This document shows, piece by piece, positions 41,899 to 51,110 of a DNA stretch of 64,000 nt (position 1 is its first letter; each line of letters starts with the position of its first letter). This DNA is from an uncultured Methanomassiliicoccus sp. (GTDB lineage: Archaea > Thermoplasmatota > Thermoplasmata > Methanomassiliicoccales > Methanomassiliicoccaceae). The position numbers were made by a program, and so were the translations under genes. The stretch lies in assembly GCA_944319735.1 (NCBI GenBank), contig CALUEU010000004.1, positions 102,858-166,857 of the forward strand, given 5' to 3'. The notes under the pieces were generated by a model. It was not told the DNA's origin and ran no database searches. It was given only the letters and a program-made list of their open reading frames with translations.

Positions 41899-43683
41899 AT
41901 GGATGAAGATTTATTAAAAAAGTACTGGTCCATCGTAAAAACTGAGCTTGAGGAGTTCAAGCCGGGGCCTAACGAAGACTGCAATTATTACCCTTGCCAT
42001 TTCAAAGGACAGGACTGCGCTTACTGCTACTGCCCGTTTTATCCCTGCATGGATGAAAGACTGGGAAAGATGGTGCATAAAGAAAACAGCGATGAGGAAG
42101 TGTGGAGCTGCCAGGACTGTTTCTGGACCCACAGAAGTGATGTGGCCAAGCTCATATCTGAGAATTTTCCTTTTTCAGAGGAACCTCCGTCAGATGAGTT
42201 CAGAAGCGAGATCAAAAAGAAGATTGAAGAAAAATGTTCTGTATCAGCAAAACCCCTGATGATTCTGGGAGCCACGTCTGGAGCTGGAAAATCAATAATC
42301 GCCAGTGCATTCTGCCGCATATTTTCAGATATGGGCTACAACGTCGCTCCTTTTAAATCGCAGAACATGTCCCTGAATTCAATGGCCATAGCGGACGGGG
42401 AGATTGCCAGGGCGCAGTATCTGCAGGCCGTGGCAGCCAGAACGGAACCGGAAGTGAGCATGAATCCTATCTTGCTAAAACCGCAGGGAGATGACATCTC
42501 GCAGGTGGTAGTCAACGGTTCTGTTTACAGAAACATGACAGTTACTGAGTACTATGAGGACTTTACACTCAATGAAGGCGTGGAAATTGTGACAAACGCC
42601 TGGGAATATCTGAGGCGCACAAAAGATATTGTGGTTATTGAAGGTGCAGGTTCTCCAGCTGAAATCAATCTTTCAGAATGTGAATTGTCAAACATGAAAG
42701 CTGCTGAAATCGCCCATGCTCCCTGTATTCTTGTAATCAACATGATCAGGGGCGGAGCATTTGCATATGCGTACGGCACAATTGCCTTACTGTCTTCTGA
42801 GCGCAGGAAGTACATTAAAGGAATAATTTTTAACAATATGTGCGGCTCGGCAGATTGTCTGGAACCAGGAATCAAAAAATTAGAGTCAATGCTGGGAATC
42901 CCGGTTCTGGGAGTACTTCCCCATATAGAACACGCTCTTCCGGAAGAGGATTCACAGGATCTCAAATCTTCAAAGGATGGAAGCGAGGTTGCTATTGTCC
43001 ACTTGCCCAGAATATCGAACTTTACAGACTTTGATGCCTTATCCTTAAGCGGAGTATCAGTGAAGTTTGTAAGGCAGCCCGATGAACTCTACAGCGCAAG
43101 GGCTATCGTCATACCGGGAACTAAAAACACATTTGCAGACATGGCCTGGATGAAAGAAAACGGCTTCTTTGAGGTTCTTAAAGAACTGCGCGGCAAAGTG
43201 CCGATTCTCGGAATCTGCGGCGGATACCAGATCCTGGGAAAGGGCATATATGATACTGAAGGAATCGAGGGAGATGTTAAAGTAGCGGAAGGCCTGGGAT
43301 TCTTAAATGTCTCTACCGTCTTTGATACTACTGACAAGAAGACCGTTCAAGTCTGCGGACGCCTTGAGAACGGCGAAGAAGTCAGAGGTTATGAGATCCA
43401 TATGGGTAAGACCGAGAGCCATGAGAAACCGCTTATAACATTGGATGACGGCAATCCGGAAGGTGCAATCTCCTCTGACGGAATGGTCATCGGAACCTAT
43501 CTTCACGGTATATTTGATCTGCCTCCATTCAGAGATTACTTCTTAGAGAAAAGCAGCATTTCCAATCATGAAGAGATTGACTATGATGCTGAAGTTGATA
43601 AAGACCTTGATTTGATGGCAGAAACACTCAGGAGCAACATAGATATGAAAGTCATCATGAAAATCTTGGAGGATGGGATATGA
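41899..43683 (+). CDS. cobQ: Cobyric acid synthase with Cys-rich N-terminal extension
   Basis: 594 residues, about 100 more than usual for CobQ/CbiP, which amidates four side chains of adenosylcobyrinate diamide in cobalamin synthesis. The extra N-terminus has eight cysteines (C28, C33, C40, C43, C45, C50, C71, C74) and resembles the cysteine-rich small domain found alone near corrinoid genes. Then come the ATP-binding domain (LGATSGAGKS, PFKSQNMSLNS), and the class I amidotransferase domain with catalytic Cys in ILGICGGYQILG and His in YLHGIFD. It ends with a 4-nt overlap into a second cobQ-like gene. Confidence 0.92.
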   Translation: MDEDLLKKYWSIVKTELEEFKPGPNEDCNYYPCHFKGQDCAYCYCPFYPCMDERLGKMVHKENSDEEVWSCQDCFWTHRSDVAKLISENFPFSEEPPSDEFRSEIKKKIEEKCSVSAKPLMILGATSGAGKSIIASAFCRIFSDMGYNVAPFKSQNMSLNSMAIADGEIARAQYLQAVAARTEPEVSMNPILLKPQGDDISQVVVNGSVYRNMTVTEYYEDFTLNEGVEIVTNAWEYLRRTKDIVVIEGAGSPAEINLSECELSNMKAAEIAHAPCILVINMIRGGAFAYAYGTIALLSSERRKYIKGIIFNNMCGSADCLEPGIKKLESMLGIPVLGVLPHIEHALPEEDSQDLKSSKDGSEVAIVHLPRISNFTDFDALSLSGVSVKFVRQPDELYSARAIVIPGTKNTFADMAWMKENGFFEVLKELRGKVPILGICGGYQILGKGIYDTEGIEGDVKVAEGLGFLNVSTVFDTTDKKTVQVCGRLENGEEVRGYEIHMGKTESHEKPLITLDDGNPEGAISSDGMVIGTYLHGIFDLPPFRDYFLEKSSISNHEEIDYDAEVDKDLDLMAETLRSNIDMKVIMKILEDGI

Positions 43684-44495
43684 CCAGTCTTATGGTCCAG
43701 GCTACATCCTCAGGCGCTGGAAAAACAACAGTTGCAGCTATACTCTGCAAGCATTTTACGTTGAATGGCGTCAACACAGTGCCTTTCAAAGCCCAGAACA
43801 TCTCCTTGAACTCATTTGTAACCCCGTCTGGAGGAGAGATCGGCATGTCTCAGGCATATCAGGCCTGGGCATGCAACAAAGAGCCGCAGACGGATATGAA
43901 CCCTGTTCTGATAAAACCGCATGGACCAGGGCAGTCCCAGACTGTACTGGGCGGTAAGCCTTTCAACGGCACCAGGGAAGAGATCGACAAATACATTGCA
44001 GATGCATATCTCAGATCCGAACTTGACAATGACTTAGTGATTATTGAAGGGTCTGGCTCTCCTGTTGAAATCAATCTCGTCGACAGAGCCAACATGGCAG
44101 TTGCGGATATGGCCGATGCACCTGTAATTCTGGTGGGAGATATCGAATACGGTGGAGTCTTCGCTGGCCTCTATGGAACTTACTCTCTGCTGAGTGAAAA
44201 GCACCGTCAAAGGGTCAAGGCATTCATAATCAACAGATTCAGAGGAGACATGAGCTTGCTGATACCCGGTATCGACAAACTTGAAAAAATGATCGGTGTT
44301 CCCTGTGCAGGAGTGCTGCCTCATGCAAATCTCTTGTTTCCTTCCGAGGACTCGCTGGACTTTATTTCAGGCAGAGGTTCTGAAGCCGAAGGAACTGATA
44401 TCAGAGAGGCTTGGATGGAAAATCTTGAAAGAATCTACGCCATTTCTCAAAAATATCTTAATTATCCTCTGATTGAATCTTTTATTAATGAATAA
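43680..44495 (+). CDS. CobQ-like ATPase domain without amidotransferase domain
   Basis: 271 residues, clearly homologous to the ATP-binding half of CobQ: VQATSSGAGKTTVAA, VPFKAQNISLNS, DMNPVLIKPHGPGQSQTVL, EGSGSPVEINL and the VLPHANLLFPSEDS hinge. It then stops after a short helical tail, so the glutaminase domain is absent. It overlaps the full-length cobQ by 4 nt, so the two proteins are made together and may form a hetero-oligomer sharing one glutaminase. Motifs for ATP and substrate are intact, arguing against simple decay. A related corrinoid or F430-type amidation is an alternative. Confidence 0.85.
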   Translation: MTSLMVQATSSGAGKTTVAAILCKHFTLNGVNTVPFKAQNISLNSFVTPSGGEIGMSQAYQAWACNKEPQTDMNPVLIKPHGPGQSQTVLGGKPFNGTREEIDKYIADAYLRSELDNDLVIIEGSGSPVEINLVDRANMAVADMADAPVILVGDIEYGGVFAGLYGTYSLLSEKHRQRVKAFIINRFRGDMSLLIPGIDKLEKMIGVPCAGVLPHANLLFPSEDSLDFISGRGSEAEGTDIREAWMENLERIYAISQKYLNYPLIESFINE

Positions 44496-44515
44496 AGTCA
44501 GAGGTATCTGACTTT
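44494..44515. terminator. Bidirectional hairpin at convergent gene ends
   Basis: AAAGTCAGA at 44494-44502 and TCTGACTTT at 44507-44515 with a 4-nt loop, followed by TTTTTTT near 44520. It lies at the joined 3' ends of the cobQ-like gene and the next leftward gene. Confidence 0.6.
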
Positions 44516-45115
44516 ACCATTTTTTTCTACAGGGCTCAGCTCAAGCGCCACCCACAAGCCAAGGGCCTTTCCCAAATCATGAAGATAGTTTCCAGCAGCT
44601 ATCGCGTTTCTTTCAATCACCGCAGCATATTTGTCCATTATGTCAATGGTAGGAAGATATGCATCTCTTCTCATGACCTTGTCAATCTGGAAATATCTAG
44701 ATCTGCCGTCAAGGGATGAATAATCTTCTTTGAGAAACTCAGGCTCTTCTGTAATCACTGCCTTTGAAAATCCTAAGTTGACAGAAGCCGATTCTATCAC
44801 TCTTATTTCTTCTAATATCTGTCCCAGTCCCCTTCTGCCGTTCAGGGAGTTGTTATGAAAATCTTCCACTCTTACATCTGGGTGATCAGCCTTTGCGGTT
44901 TTCTCACACTCTCTGACCATATGGAGAAGCTTTCCCATTTCATCGAACATTGTGAGCATAATCGAGAATGCCATTCTGTCTCTTCCAGGGAATTTATCCG
45001 CTTCTGACAGTGTATGGTATGAATTTGCATTTTCCAATATATGATCTGCGAGTGCAGCCGTTGTAAAAAATGCCTCGTCCCTGACAATATGAACTACATC
45101 CGGGTTACTGCTCAT
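44498..45115 (-). CDS. Unrecognised helical protein (AbiV/HEPN-like pattern)
   Basis: A 205-residue protein, apparently all helical and cytosolic. The segment RDRMAFSIMLTMFDEMGKLLHMV resembles the first helices of AbiV/HEPN-type proteins, where an E-x-G-K pattern is common, but a diagnostic RxxxxH motif is not evident, so the link is weak. It is convergent with the cobQ pair and divergent from the second ABC operon. It might be defence-related or a plain hypothetical. Confidence 0.65.
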   Translation of the reverse strand: MSSNPDVVHIVRDEAFFTTAALADHILENANSYHTLSEADKFPGRDRMAFSIMLTMFDEMGKLLHMVRECEKTAKADHPDVRVEDFHNNSLNGRRGLGQILEEIRVIESASVNLGFSKAVITEEPEFLKEDYSSLDGRSRYFQIDKVMRRDAYLPTIDIMDKYAAVIERNAIAAGNYLHDLGKALGLWVALELSPVEKNGKVRYL

Positions 45116-45277
45116 AACGCTTTAAGTGGGGAGCAAATAATTAAGGGTTTTCCCTCAGGATGATTAGTTTATTGTTGATTTATTATAATCCGTCAGATTA
45201 GTATTTTTCATTATCTTCGCCGACTAAACCGGTGCATATGTTATATTAACTACATTTACATGCCAACTAACATCCCC

Positions 45278-45292
45278 GGGGGGGGGGGGGGG
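45278..45292 (+). repeat. Poly-G tract of 15 before ABC ATPase
   Basis: Fifteen consecutive G bases right where the ATPase start codon is expected, preceded by CCCC. The next 90 nt are unusually G-rich compared with the rest of the gene, suggesting base-calling trouble as well as a possible contingency tract. Confidence 0.8.
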
Positions 45293-45305
45293 AATCAATA
45301 TTTAA

Positions 45306-46016
45306 GCTATCGAAGAAAAGAACCTTTCAAAAAAATGTGGGGGAGCGGGCCCGGAAGGTGGTGTTACATTTTCTTAAAAGGGGGGAGAAGTATTCGGACT
45401 CATAGGACCAAACGGTGCAGGTAAAAGTACGACTTTGCGTATGATATCAACCCTTCTTCAGATAACATCTGGAACCATCACGCTCTTCGGACATGATGTT
45501 GCCACAGAGCCTGAAGAAGTAAGGAAAATTCTTAGCTATCTGCCGGAAGAGTCAGGCGCTTACAAGGACCTAACTGGAAATGCATATCTTGATTTCTTTT
45601 CCAGGTTTTTCGGAGATGGAAAGGAAGCTCAGGAAATCGCTGAGCGCGGTAAAATCATTTCTGGTCTGGGAGACAGACTCAATGATAAAGTCAATACCTA
45701 CAGCAAAGGAATGACCCGCCGTCTGCTTGTCGGCAGAGCGTTGATGTTCAAACCTAGACTAGCTATCCTTGATGAATTAACATCCGGCCTGGACGTTCTG
45801 AGTGCTCAGAAAGTCAGAGCAACAGTGAAACAGACTACGCAGGAGGGAACAACAGTAATTGTATCCTCTCACAACATGCTTGAAGTAGAGCTCATCTGCG
45901 ACCGCATTGCATTGATCGCAAAAGGAAAGATTTTGGAGGTCGGAACCCCCCAGGAACTAAAATCCAAATATGACGCTTCAAACATCGAGGAAGTTTTCGT
46001 GAAGGTGGTAGGATGA
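45306..46016 (+). CDS. ABC transporter ATP-binding protein, 5' end damaged
   Basis: From about 45378 on this is a normal ABC-2 ATPase: VFGLIGPNGAGKST (Walker A), YSKGMTRRLLVGRAL signature, LAILDELTSGLD (Walker B with L for P) and SSHNMLEVE. Upstream, in the same frame, residues AIEEKNLSKK and GVTFS match the expected N-terminus, but the residues between are replaced by Gly-rich codons and a TAA sits at 45375-45377. There is no indel, only substitutions that mostly create G. Either the gene is inactive or the sequence is wrong here. The first standard start after the damage is TTG 45435, which would lack Walker A. It overlaps the permease by 4 nt. Confidence 0.8.
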
Positions 46017-47323
46017 AACCTCTATTGAACATCTTGAGAAAAGAGCTCAAAGAACTGGCAACACCTGCGACTTTCATACCTGTTATTGTCATAGCAATTC
46101 TCTTCGCCTCTCTGGGTGGATTGATGGGCGGGGTAACTGATGATCTGACTGAAAAGCCCACCATCGGAATTGTGGACCAGGATAACAGCCAGTTTTCCGC
46201 AATTGTGGAAGAATCATTGATAGAAAATTCTAATGTCATTGATCTCTCAGGAGCTACTGATCTCAACGGAATGCTTGAGAAGGTGAAAGAAGCCGGCGGA
46301 TCGGCCTTGGTTATAATTCCTGAAGGTTTCAGTGAAACTATACTAGGTAGCGATGGTAAAGAACCTAGCCAAGCATCTTTGAATGTGTATTTCATCATGA
46401 CTTCCACCGGTCTGCTGGCTTCAGTGCCTTCTGCAATGGTCACAGCAACCATAGGCCAGGCTTCTAACGCGCTTTCATCACACATGATTACCAATCTAGG
46501 AGGATCTTCTGAGATACCCGTAAGCGTAATCCAGAGTCCAATAGCTCAGGGAGCTAACGTCAACACATACTTCAACGGAGACATCATGGAAGGCATAACC
46601 CCTGACTTGGTGAGTGCATCACTTTCGTCCAACTCGTTCATTGTTCCTCTGATTGTAATGATGATTGTTATCATGGCGGGAGGAATTGTAATCTCATCCA
46701 TGGGTATGGAAAAGGAGAACAAGACTCTTGAGACCCTTTTGACGATGCCAGTGAAGCGCAGCCACATTGTGATAGGAAAGCTCGCTGCTGCCGCCATAGT
46801 CGGTCTGATCATGGCCATGATCTACATGGTGGGTATGATGGTTTACATGGATTCACTGATGTCAGGAGCATCGATAGATCTGGCTCAGTACGGAATGTCC
46901 GTGGGAGTTGTGGACTACTTACTGCTCGGAGTATCCTTATTCCTTGCAATCATGTCTGCTCTGGCTCTCTGTATGGTGCTGGGAATATTCTCCAAAGACT
47001 ACAAGACAGCTCAGGGATTCACCCTGCCCATAACATTCCTGGCAATGGTTCCGTTCTTCGTGACCATGTTCTTTGACTTCAACAGCCTGCCTTCAGTCGT
47101 TCAGGTTCTGGTGTTTGCAATTCCGTTCAGCCACCCGATGATGGCCATGAACAACCTGATGCTGGACAACTACTCCATGGTGTTTGCCGGAATAGGCTAT
47201 GAACTGATATTTGCCGCTGCGATGATTATAATTGCAGTTGTTCTGTTCAAAAAAGACATCCTGATAACAGGCCGTTCGAAGAAAAAGTTTTCAAACAAGT
47301 CAAACAATGAGGATGGGCACTAA
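46013..47323 (+). CDS. ABC-2 type permease (NatB-like exporter)
   Basis: 436 residues. One membrane segment near the N-terminus (about 20-40), a large external domain of about 150 residues, then five or more segments in the C-terminal half, starting with IVMMIVIMAGGIVISSMGMEKENKTLETLLTMPVKRSHI, the typical coupling region of NatB/YhaP-type exporters. The gene is intact, which makes decay of the adjoining ATPase less likely. The substrate is unknown; relatives export sodium, drugs or peptides. Confidence 0.9.
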   Translation: MKPLLNILRKELKELATPATFIPVIVIAILFASLGGLMGGVTDDLTEKPTIGIVDQDNSQFSAIVEESLIENSNVIDLSGATDLNGMLEKVKEAGGSALVIIPEGFSETILGSDGKEPSQASLNVYFIMTSTGLLASVPSAMVTATIGQASNALSSHMITNLGGSSEIPVSVIQSPIAQGANVNTYFNGDIMEGITPDLVSASLSSNSFIVPLIVMMIVIMAGGIVISSMGMEKENKTLETLLTMPVKRSHIVIGKLAAAAIVGLIMAMIYMVGMMVYMDSLMSGASIDLAQYGMSVGVVDYLLLGVSLFLAIMSALALCMVLGIFSKDYKTAQGFTLPITFLAMVPFFVTMFFDFNSLPSVVQVLVFAIPFSHPMMAMNNLMLDNYSMVFAGIGYELIFAAAMIIIAVVLFKKDILITGRSKKKFSNKSNNEDGH

Positions 47324-47329
47324 GCCCCC

Positions 47330-47488
47330 TCATTCACTATCTTTTTTTGATATGAATTTTTCATACACAGTCCACAGTCCCCATACTATCAGGAAAATTC
47401 CTACAATCCAGTTCAGAAGGTCACTGAATACAATGACTAGAATACCAAAGATTATGGCTATGATTGCCAACCACAGACTAGAGTTCAT
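47330..47488 (-). CDS. DUF3096-like small membrane protein
   Basis: A 52-residue protein starting MNSSLWLAIIAIIFGILVIV. Two hydrophobic helices are separated by a short FSDLLNW turn, ending in a charged tail (SKKDSE). The two-helix layout with LLNxIVGIFLIxxG matches DUF3096 proteins. It is convergent with the permease; the stop codons are 7 nt apart. No strong ribosome binding site is visible. Confidence 0.75.
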   Translation of the reverse strand: MNSSLWLAIIAIIFGILVIVFSDLLNWIVGIFLIVWGLWTVYEKFISKKDSE

Positions 47489-47608
47489 GCTTTGATTAAT
47501 CGATGGGCACAGTTGATAATCTCACTGCGACCTCACAACGAAATATATTCTGATCAGCGTCATGACAGCGTCAGTTTTTAGTCTTACATCTTTTGCAGTT
47601 TTCCTGTT

Positions 47609-49870
47609 TTAAGTATCTATCTTTCCTGTTTGAGGCAGTGAGGCTCGCAGGCTGTCTGCCGTGAGAGTTTTTGCACTCTGCACCATTTCCATAGGCGTTC
47701 CGATGAATACAACCCCGCCGCCGCGGTTTCCTCCGTCTGGACCGATATCAATAATCCAGTCTGCCTGTTTCATCACGTCAAGATTGTGTTCAATCACCAC
47801 CAGTGTGTTTCCACGAGATATAATCATGTCAAACAGTTTCAGCAGGTTTTGAATATCAGACATGTGCAGGCCCGTTGTCGGCTCGTCCATGACGATGATG
47901 CTGCCTTTTTTCCCTAGATTTTTTGCCAGCTTGATTCTCTGGCGCTCCCCGCCTGACAGCGTACTGAGCGGCTGACCTAATTTCAGATAGGACAATCCTA
48001 CCTGCTGCATCACATTCAAATGCTTTCTGATCTTGTCGTTTTCAAATACATCTAGTGCCTGGGAAGCGGTCAGATTCAGGAGTTCTACGATATTCTTTCC
48101 TTTATAAGTACAGGCAAGCGCCTCTTGATTATACCGCATTCCGCTGCAAGCTTCGCATTCTGTGACAATTGGATCCATGAATGCCAGCTCAGTCACTATG
48201 ACGCCCTTGCCACCGCATATCGGACAGGCTCCTGCGGAATTGAAGCTGAACAGACTCTCTGGTTTACCGCTTTCACATGCCAGCAGTTTTCGTATCTCAT
48301 CAAAAAAGCCGAGATATGATGCAGGAGTAGAGCGGTTTGTGGCTGTGATCGGACTTTGATCTATCATCACAATGTCGCTTTCATATTGTTTGGCAAAAAC
48401 CTGGGAAATGAGGGTACTCTTCCCGGAACCAGCTACTCCTGTTACAACAGTCATCACTCCCAGCGGGATGTCTACATCCACATGCTTTAAGTTGTGTAAG
48501 CAGGCGTCTCGGACTGGCAAGGTTCCAACAGGCTGTCGGGAATTATCTTTCACCGGCAGAGACTGGAGCATTGCTTTGCCCGTTAATGTGTCTGATTGTA
48601 GAAGATCATTGTAGCTGCCTGCAAACACAATTTCTCCGCCTTTCTGTCCTGCTAATGGTCCTACGTCGATTACATGGTCTGCAATTGAAATAACGTCTTT
48701 GTCATGTTCCACAACCAAAACTGTGTTGCCCTTGTCCCTCAGCTGTCTGAGCAGGTTGTTCATGCGGTACACATCACGAGGATGCATTCCAGTACTGGGT
48801 TCGTCAAATATGTAGGTCATTCCCGTCAGGCTGCTGCCCATGTACCGTACAAGCTTCAACCTCTGCGCTTCTCCACCGGAGAGGGTCGGTGTTTCCCTGT
48901 TCAGGTGCAGATAGGGCAGGCCGATCTCAATCATTCTGTCCAAGCCTTCAACAATTGTCTGTATCAATATTCTCATCGTCTGATCTGTAATCTGCAGCAA
49001 AACTTCACGAAGCTGAGTCAGCTCCATATCACACATGTCTGCGATGGAATAGCCGTTAATTTTGCAGCTCAAAGCCGTTTCATTCAGCCGTTTTCCCTGG
49101 CAGTCTGTACACTCCATCTCGGCAACCAGATTTTGTAACTTCTCCTGAGTGTGTTTACTTTTATTGCTGATGTCCCGATTCAAAAGTGTTTTTGTATATT
49201 TATGAAACAAGCCAGTTACTTTGGGGTTCTCTGCTTCACCCTTACCGTCGCGAGAGCCGTACATGAGGAGATTGTACTCTTCACTGGAATACTCTTTAAT
49301 GGGCTTGTCCAGATCAAACAGACCAGACTGTGCATACTGCTTCCAATACCAGGAACCCGGACGGTAGAGAGAATCCTTTACACAACCTTCATTCCATGAC
49401 TTATCCAGATCTATGATTGAATTCATGTCAACCTTTGTGACTTTCCCAAGGCCGGAGCAGGTTTTACACATGCCGTTGGGGTTGTTGAATGAAAAGTAGG
49501 AAGCTGTACCTACACACGGCTTTCCTATTCTGGAAAACAGCAGCCGCAGACTGCCGTACAAACCGCTAATCGTCCCTACGGTTGAACGTGCATTCCCGCC
49601 TAAAGGAGATTGATCTACTACAACTGACGCGGTCAGGTTGTCTATTCGTTCTACTGCTGGTTTAGGGTATTTTGGAAGCCTTGACTGAATGAATGCTGGA
49701 TATGTGGTATTCATCTGACGCTGAGACTCGGCAGCGATGGTATCAAAGACAATACTGGATTTACCGGAGCCAGATACTCCTGTAAATACCGTGATTTTCT
49801 CTTTCGGAATGCTAAATGTAACATTCTTCAAATTATTTTGAGTCAGTCCATGAACAAGAATGTCCCTCAT
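47609..49870 (-). CDS. Short UvrA-like ABC ATPase (class II UvrA paralogue)
   Basis: A 753-residue tandem ABC ATPase related to the UvrA damage sensor: Walker A GVSGSGKSS and GVAGSGKST, signatures LSGGEAQRLKL and LSGGERQRIKL, plus CxxC zinc modules (CKTC, CPIC). True UvrA has about 940 residues and a UvrB-binding insertion; this short type is widespread in Firmicutes and linked to drug resistance or DNA protection. GAGGAGAAG lies 7 nt before the ATG at 49870, which fixes the start (the frame is open 13 codons further). It may be horizontally acquired. Confidence 0.9.
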   Translation of the reverse strand: MRDILVHGLTQNNLKNVTFSIPKEKITVFTGVSGSGKSSIVFDTIAAESQRQMNTTYPAFIQSRLPKYPKPAVERIDNLTASVVVDQSPLGGNARSTVGTISGLYGSLRLLFSRIGKPCVGTASYFSFNNPNGMCKTCSGLGKVTKVDMNSIIDLDKSWNEGCVKDSLYRPGSWYWKQYAQSGLFDLDKPIKEYSSEEYNLLMYGSRDGKGEAENPKVTGLFHKYTKTLLNRDISNKSKHTQEKLQNLVAEMECTDCQGKRLNETALSCKINGYSIADMCDMELTQLREVLLQITDQTMRILIQTIVEGLDRMIEIGLPYLHLNRETPTLSGGEAQRLKLVRYMGSSLTGMTYIFDEPSTGMHPRDVYRMNNLLRQLRDKGNTVLVVEHDKDVISIADHVIDVGPLAGQKGGEIVFAGSYNDLLQSDTLTGKAMLQSLPVKDNSRQPVGTLPVRDACLHNLKHVDVDIPLGVMTVVTGVAGSGKSTLISQVFAKQYESDIVMIDQSPITATNRSTPASYLGFFDEIRKLLACESGKPESLFSFNSAGACPICGGKGVIVTELAFMDPIVTECEACSGMRYNQEALACTYKGKNIVELLNLTASQALDVFENDKIRKHLNVMQQVGLSYLKLGQPLSTLSGGERQRIKLAKNLGKKGSIIVMDEPTTGLHMSDIQNLLKLFDMIISRGNTLVVIEHNLDVMKQADWIIDIGPDGGNRGGGVVFIGTPMEMVQSAKTLTADSLRASLPQTGKIDT

Positions 49871-50148
49871 CTGTCTGCTTCTCCTCTTATTTCTCATATC
49901 ATTGCACAATATTAACGTTACACCGTTTGACTGTAGAATTCAAGAAAACGTATCATTGGTCTGCTTCTACGGTTGGTAGATATGATAAACAATTTGAAAA
50001 ATAGAACGTGTATTTGCATAGTTTTTCTTTAACAATTGGGCTTTAAAATCCAATGCGACCTGATTTGGTAGTTTTGGAGTGTAAAATATTAATCTGATGA
50101 TTTATAATAGGAGGGAGCCCATATCATCTCGTAAAGGAGAGAGATTAC

Positions 50149-50301
50149 ATGGAAGACGAAATTTGTGAAATGACGTATTATCTGACAGCTGAACAGTACG
50201 CTGAAGCGGAAAAAATGGCAAAAAAACATGGATATGAATCTGTAGGAGAATTCGCATTGTACTGTATGCAGAGATATATGGATGCAAACAATAAAGAATA
50301 A
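50149..50301 (+). CDS. Small ribbon-helix-helix-like protein
   Basis: A 50-residue protein. MTYYLTAEQYAEAEKMAKKHGYESVGEFALYCMQRYM has the strand-helix-helix pattern of CopG/Arc-type DNA-binding proteins. A good AAGGAGAGAG ribosome binding site precedes the ATG, and a second AGGAGGGAG lies at 50109-50117. With no toxin gene next to it, it is more likely a solitary regulator than an antitoxin. Confidence 0.7.
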   Translation: MEDEICEMTYYLTAEQYAEAEKMAKKHGYESVGEFALYCMQRYMDANNKE

Positions 50302-50508
50302 TCATTTTAAACATGAGATTTTTTTGAATAAGACATATTGCTTTTGAATGAAAACAACATTCAAGCAGTATTTCTTGGCCATCATATTATCTTTAATTTA
50401 CTTAATTCACATCGCATATGTGCCTTCAACATGAATCTGCTGCTTCACCAGGCATACAAATGCTGCTATTTTACACTTTGAAAATTTCATCCAGATATTC
50501 AAAACAGC

Positions 50509-50793
50509 TTATGTTTTATCATTTAATAATTTGTCAGCTAAATCTAGATAGTTTGCAAGAGTCTTGCCTTTCTCTGTAAGCTTAATAACTCTTCTTTCCT
50601 GTCTCTTTTCTAAACGAGATATCTTCACTAATTCTTTATTTTCCATATCTTCCAGAAGAGAGCAGAGTCTCGGATAGTTGTTCAGGACGTTTAACAATTC
50701 ACTTATGTAGATTGTATCATCTTTTCGTCTCAATAGTTCAAGAATTATTGAGTATGCACCAGGCTGATTCAAAAGATGAATTTTGTCTTTCAC
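50509..50793 (-). CDS. Winged-helix transcriptional regulator
   Basis: A 94-residue single winged-helix domain: GAYSIILELLRRKDDTIYISELLNVL, the recognition helix region YPRLCSLLEDMENKELVKI, and the wing RQERRVIKLTEKGKTLANYLD. This is the MarR/PadR-like stand-alone type common in methanogens. Its target may be the flanking small RHH genes; no operator was identified. Confidence 0.85.
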   Translation of the reverse strand: MKDKIHLLNQPGAYSIILELLRRKDDTIYISELLNVLNNYPRLCSLLEDMENKELVKISRLEKRQERRVIKLTEKGKTLANYLDLADKLLNDKT

Positions 50794-50893
50794 AAAGATA
50801 TAACATCGTTTTAAGAGTCATAAGACATAGTTTTGTGTTTGGCAAATACAAAACTATTAAATATCGAAATTGATTTTACTATCATGTGGAATT

Positions 50894-51031
50894 ATGAGCG
50901 AGACTGTAAAGATTGAACTGCCATCAATGATCCTGACATATCTAGACAAATCAGTAAAAAACGGAGACTTTCTTGACTGTGAAGAGTGCATCAGATACAT
51001 CTTGTATGAACACATCACTGGAAACTTTTAA
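50894..51031 (+). CDS. Small ribbon-helix-helix-like protein
   Basis: A 45-residue protein starting MSETVKIELPSMILTYLD. One amphipathic strand is followed by two helices (MILTYLDKSV and CEECIRYILYEHI), matching a minimal RHH (CopG-like) fold. It is transcribed divergently from the winged-helix gene, 100 nt away. No ribosome binding site is obvious. A TATA-like AAATAT lies some 30 nt upstream, so it may be leaderless. Confidence 0.6.
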   Translation: MSETVKIELPSMILTYLDKSVKNGDFLDCEECIRYILYEHITGNF

Positions 51032-51110
51032 AAATTCAGACAGACGATGACTCGAACCTTCCTACAAAATATGGTGTACTCAAAGCCTAATAAACTAGAA
51101 TGGATAGAAT

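Noticed and set aside
43673..43957. 94-codon frame overlapping the second cobQ-like gene
   Set aside because: Shadow frame of a gene with clear CobQ motifs.
51037..51066. Minus-strand sequence resembling a tRNA T-loop (GGTTCGAGTC), possible tRNA fragment or attachment site
   Set aside because: The flanking bases do not form the 5-bp T-stem, and no acceptor, anticodon or D-arm was seen nearby.
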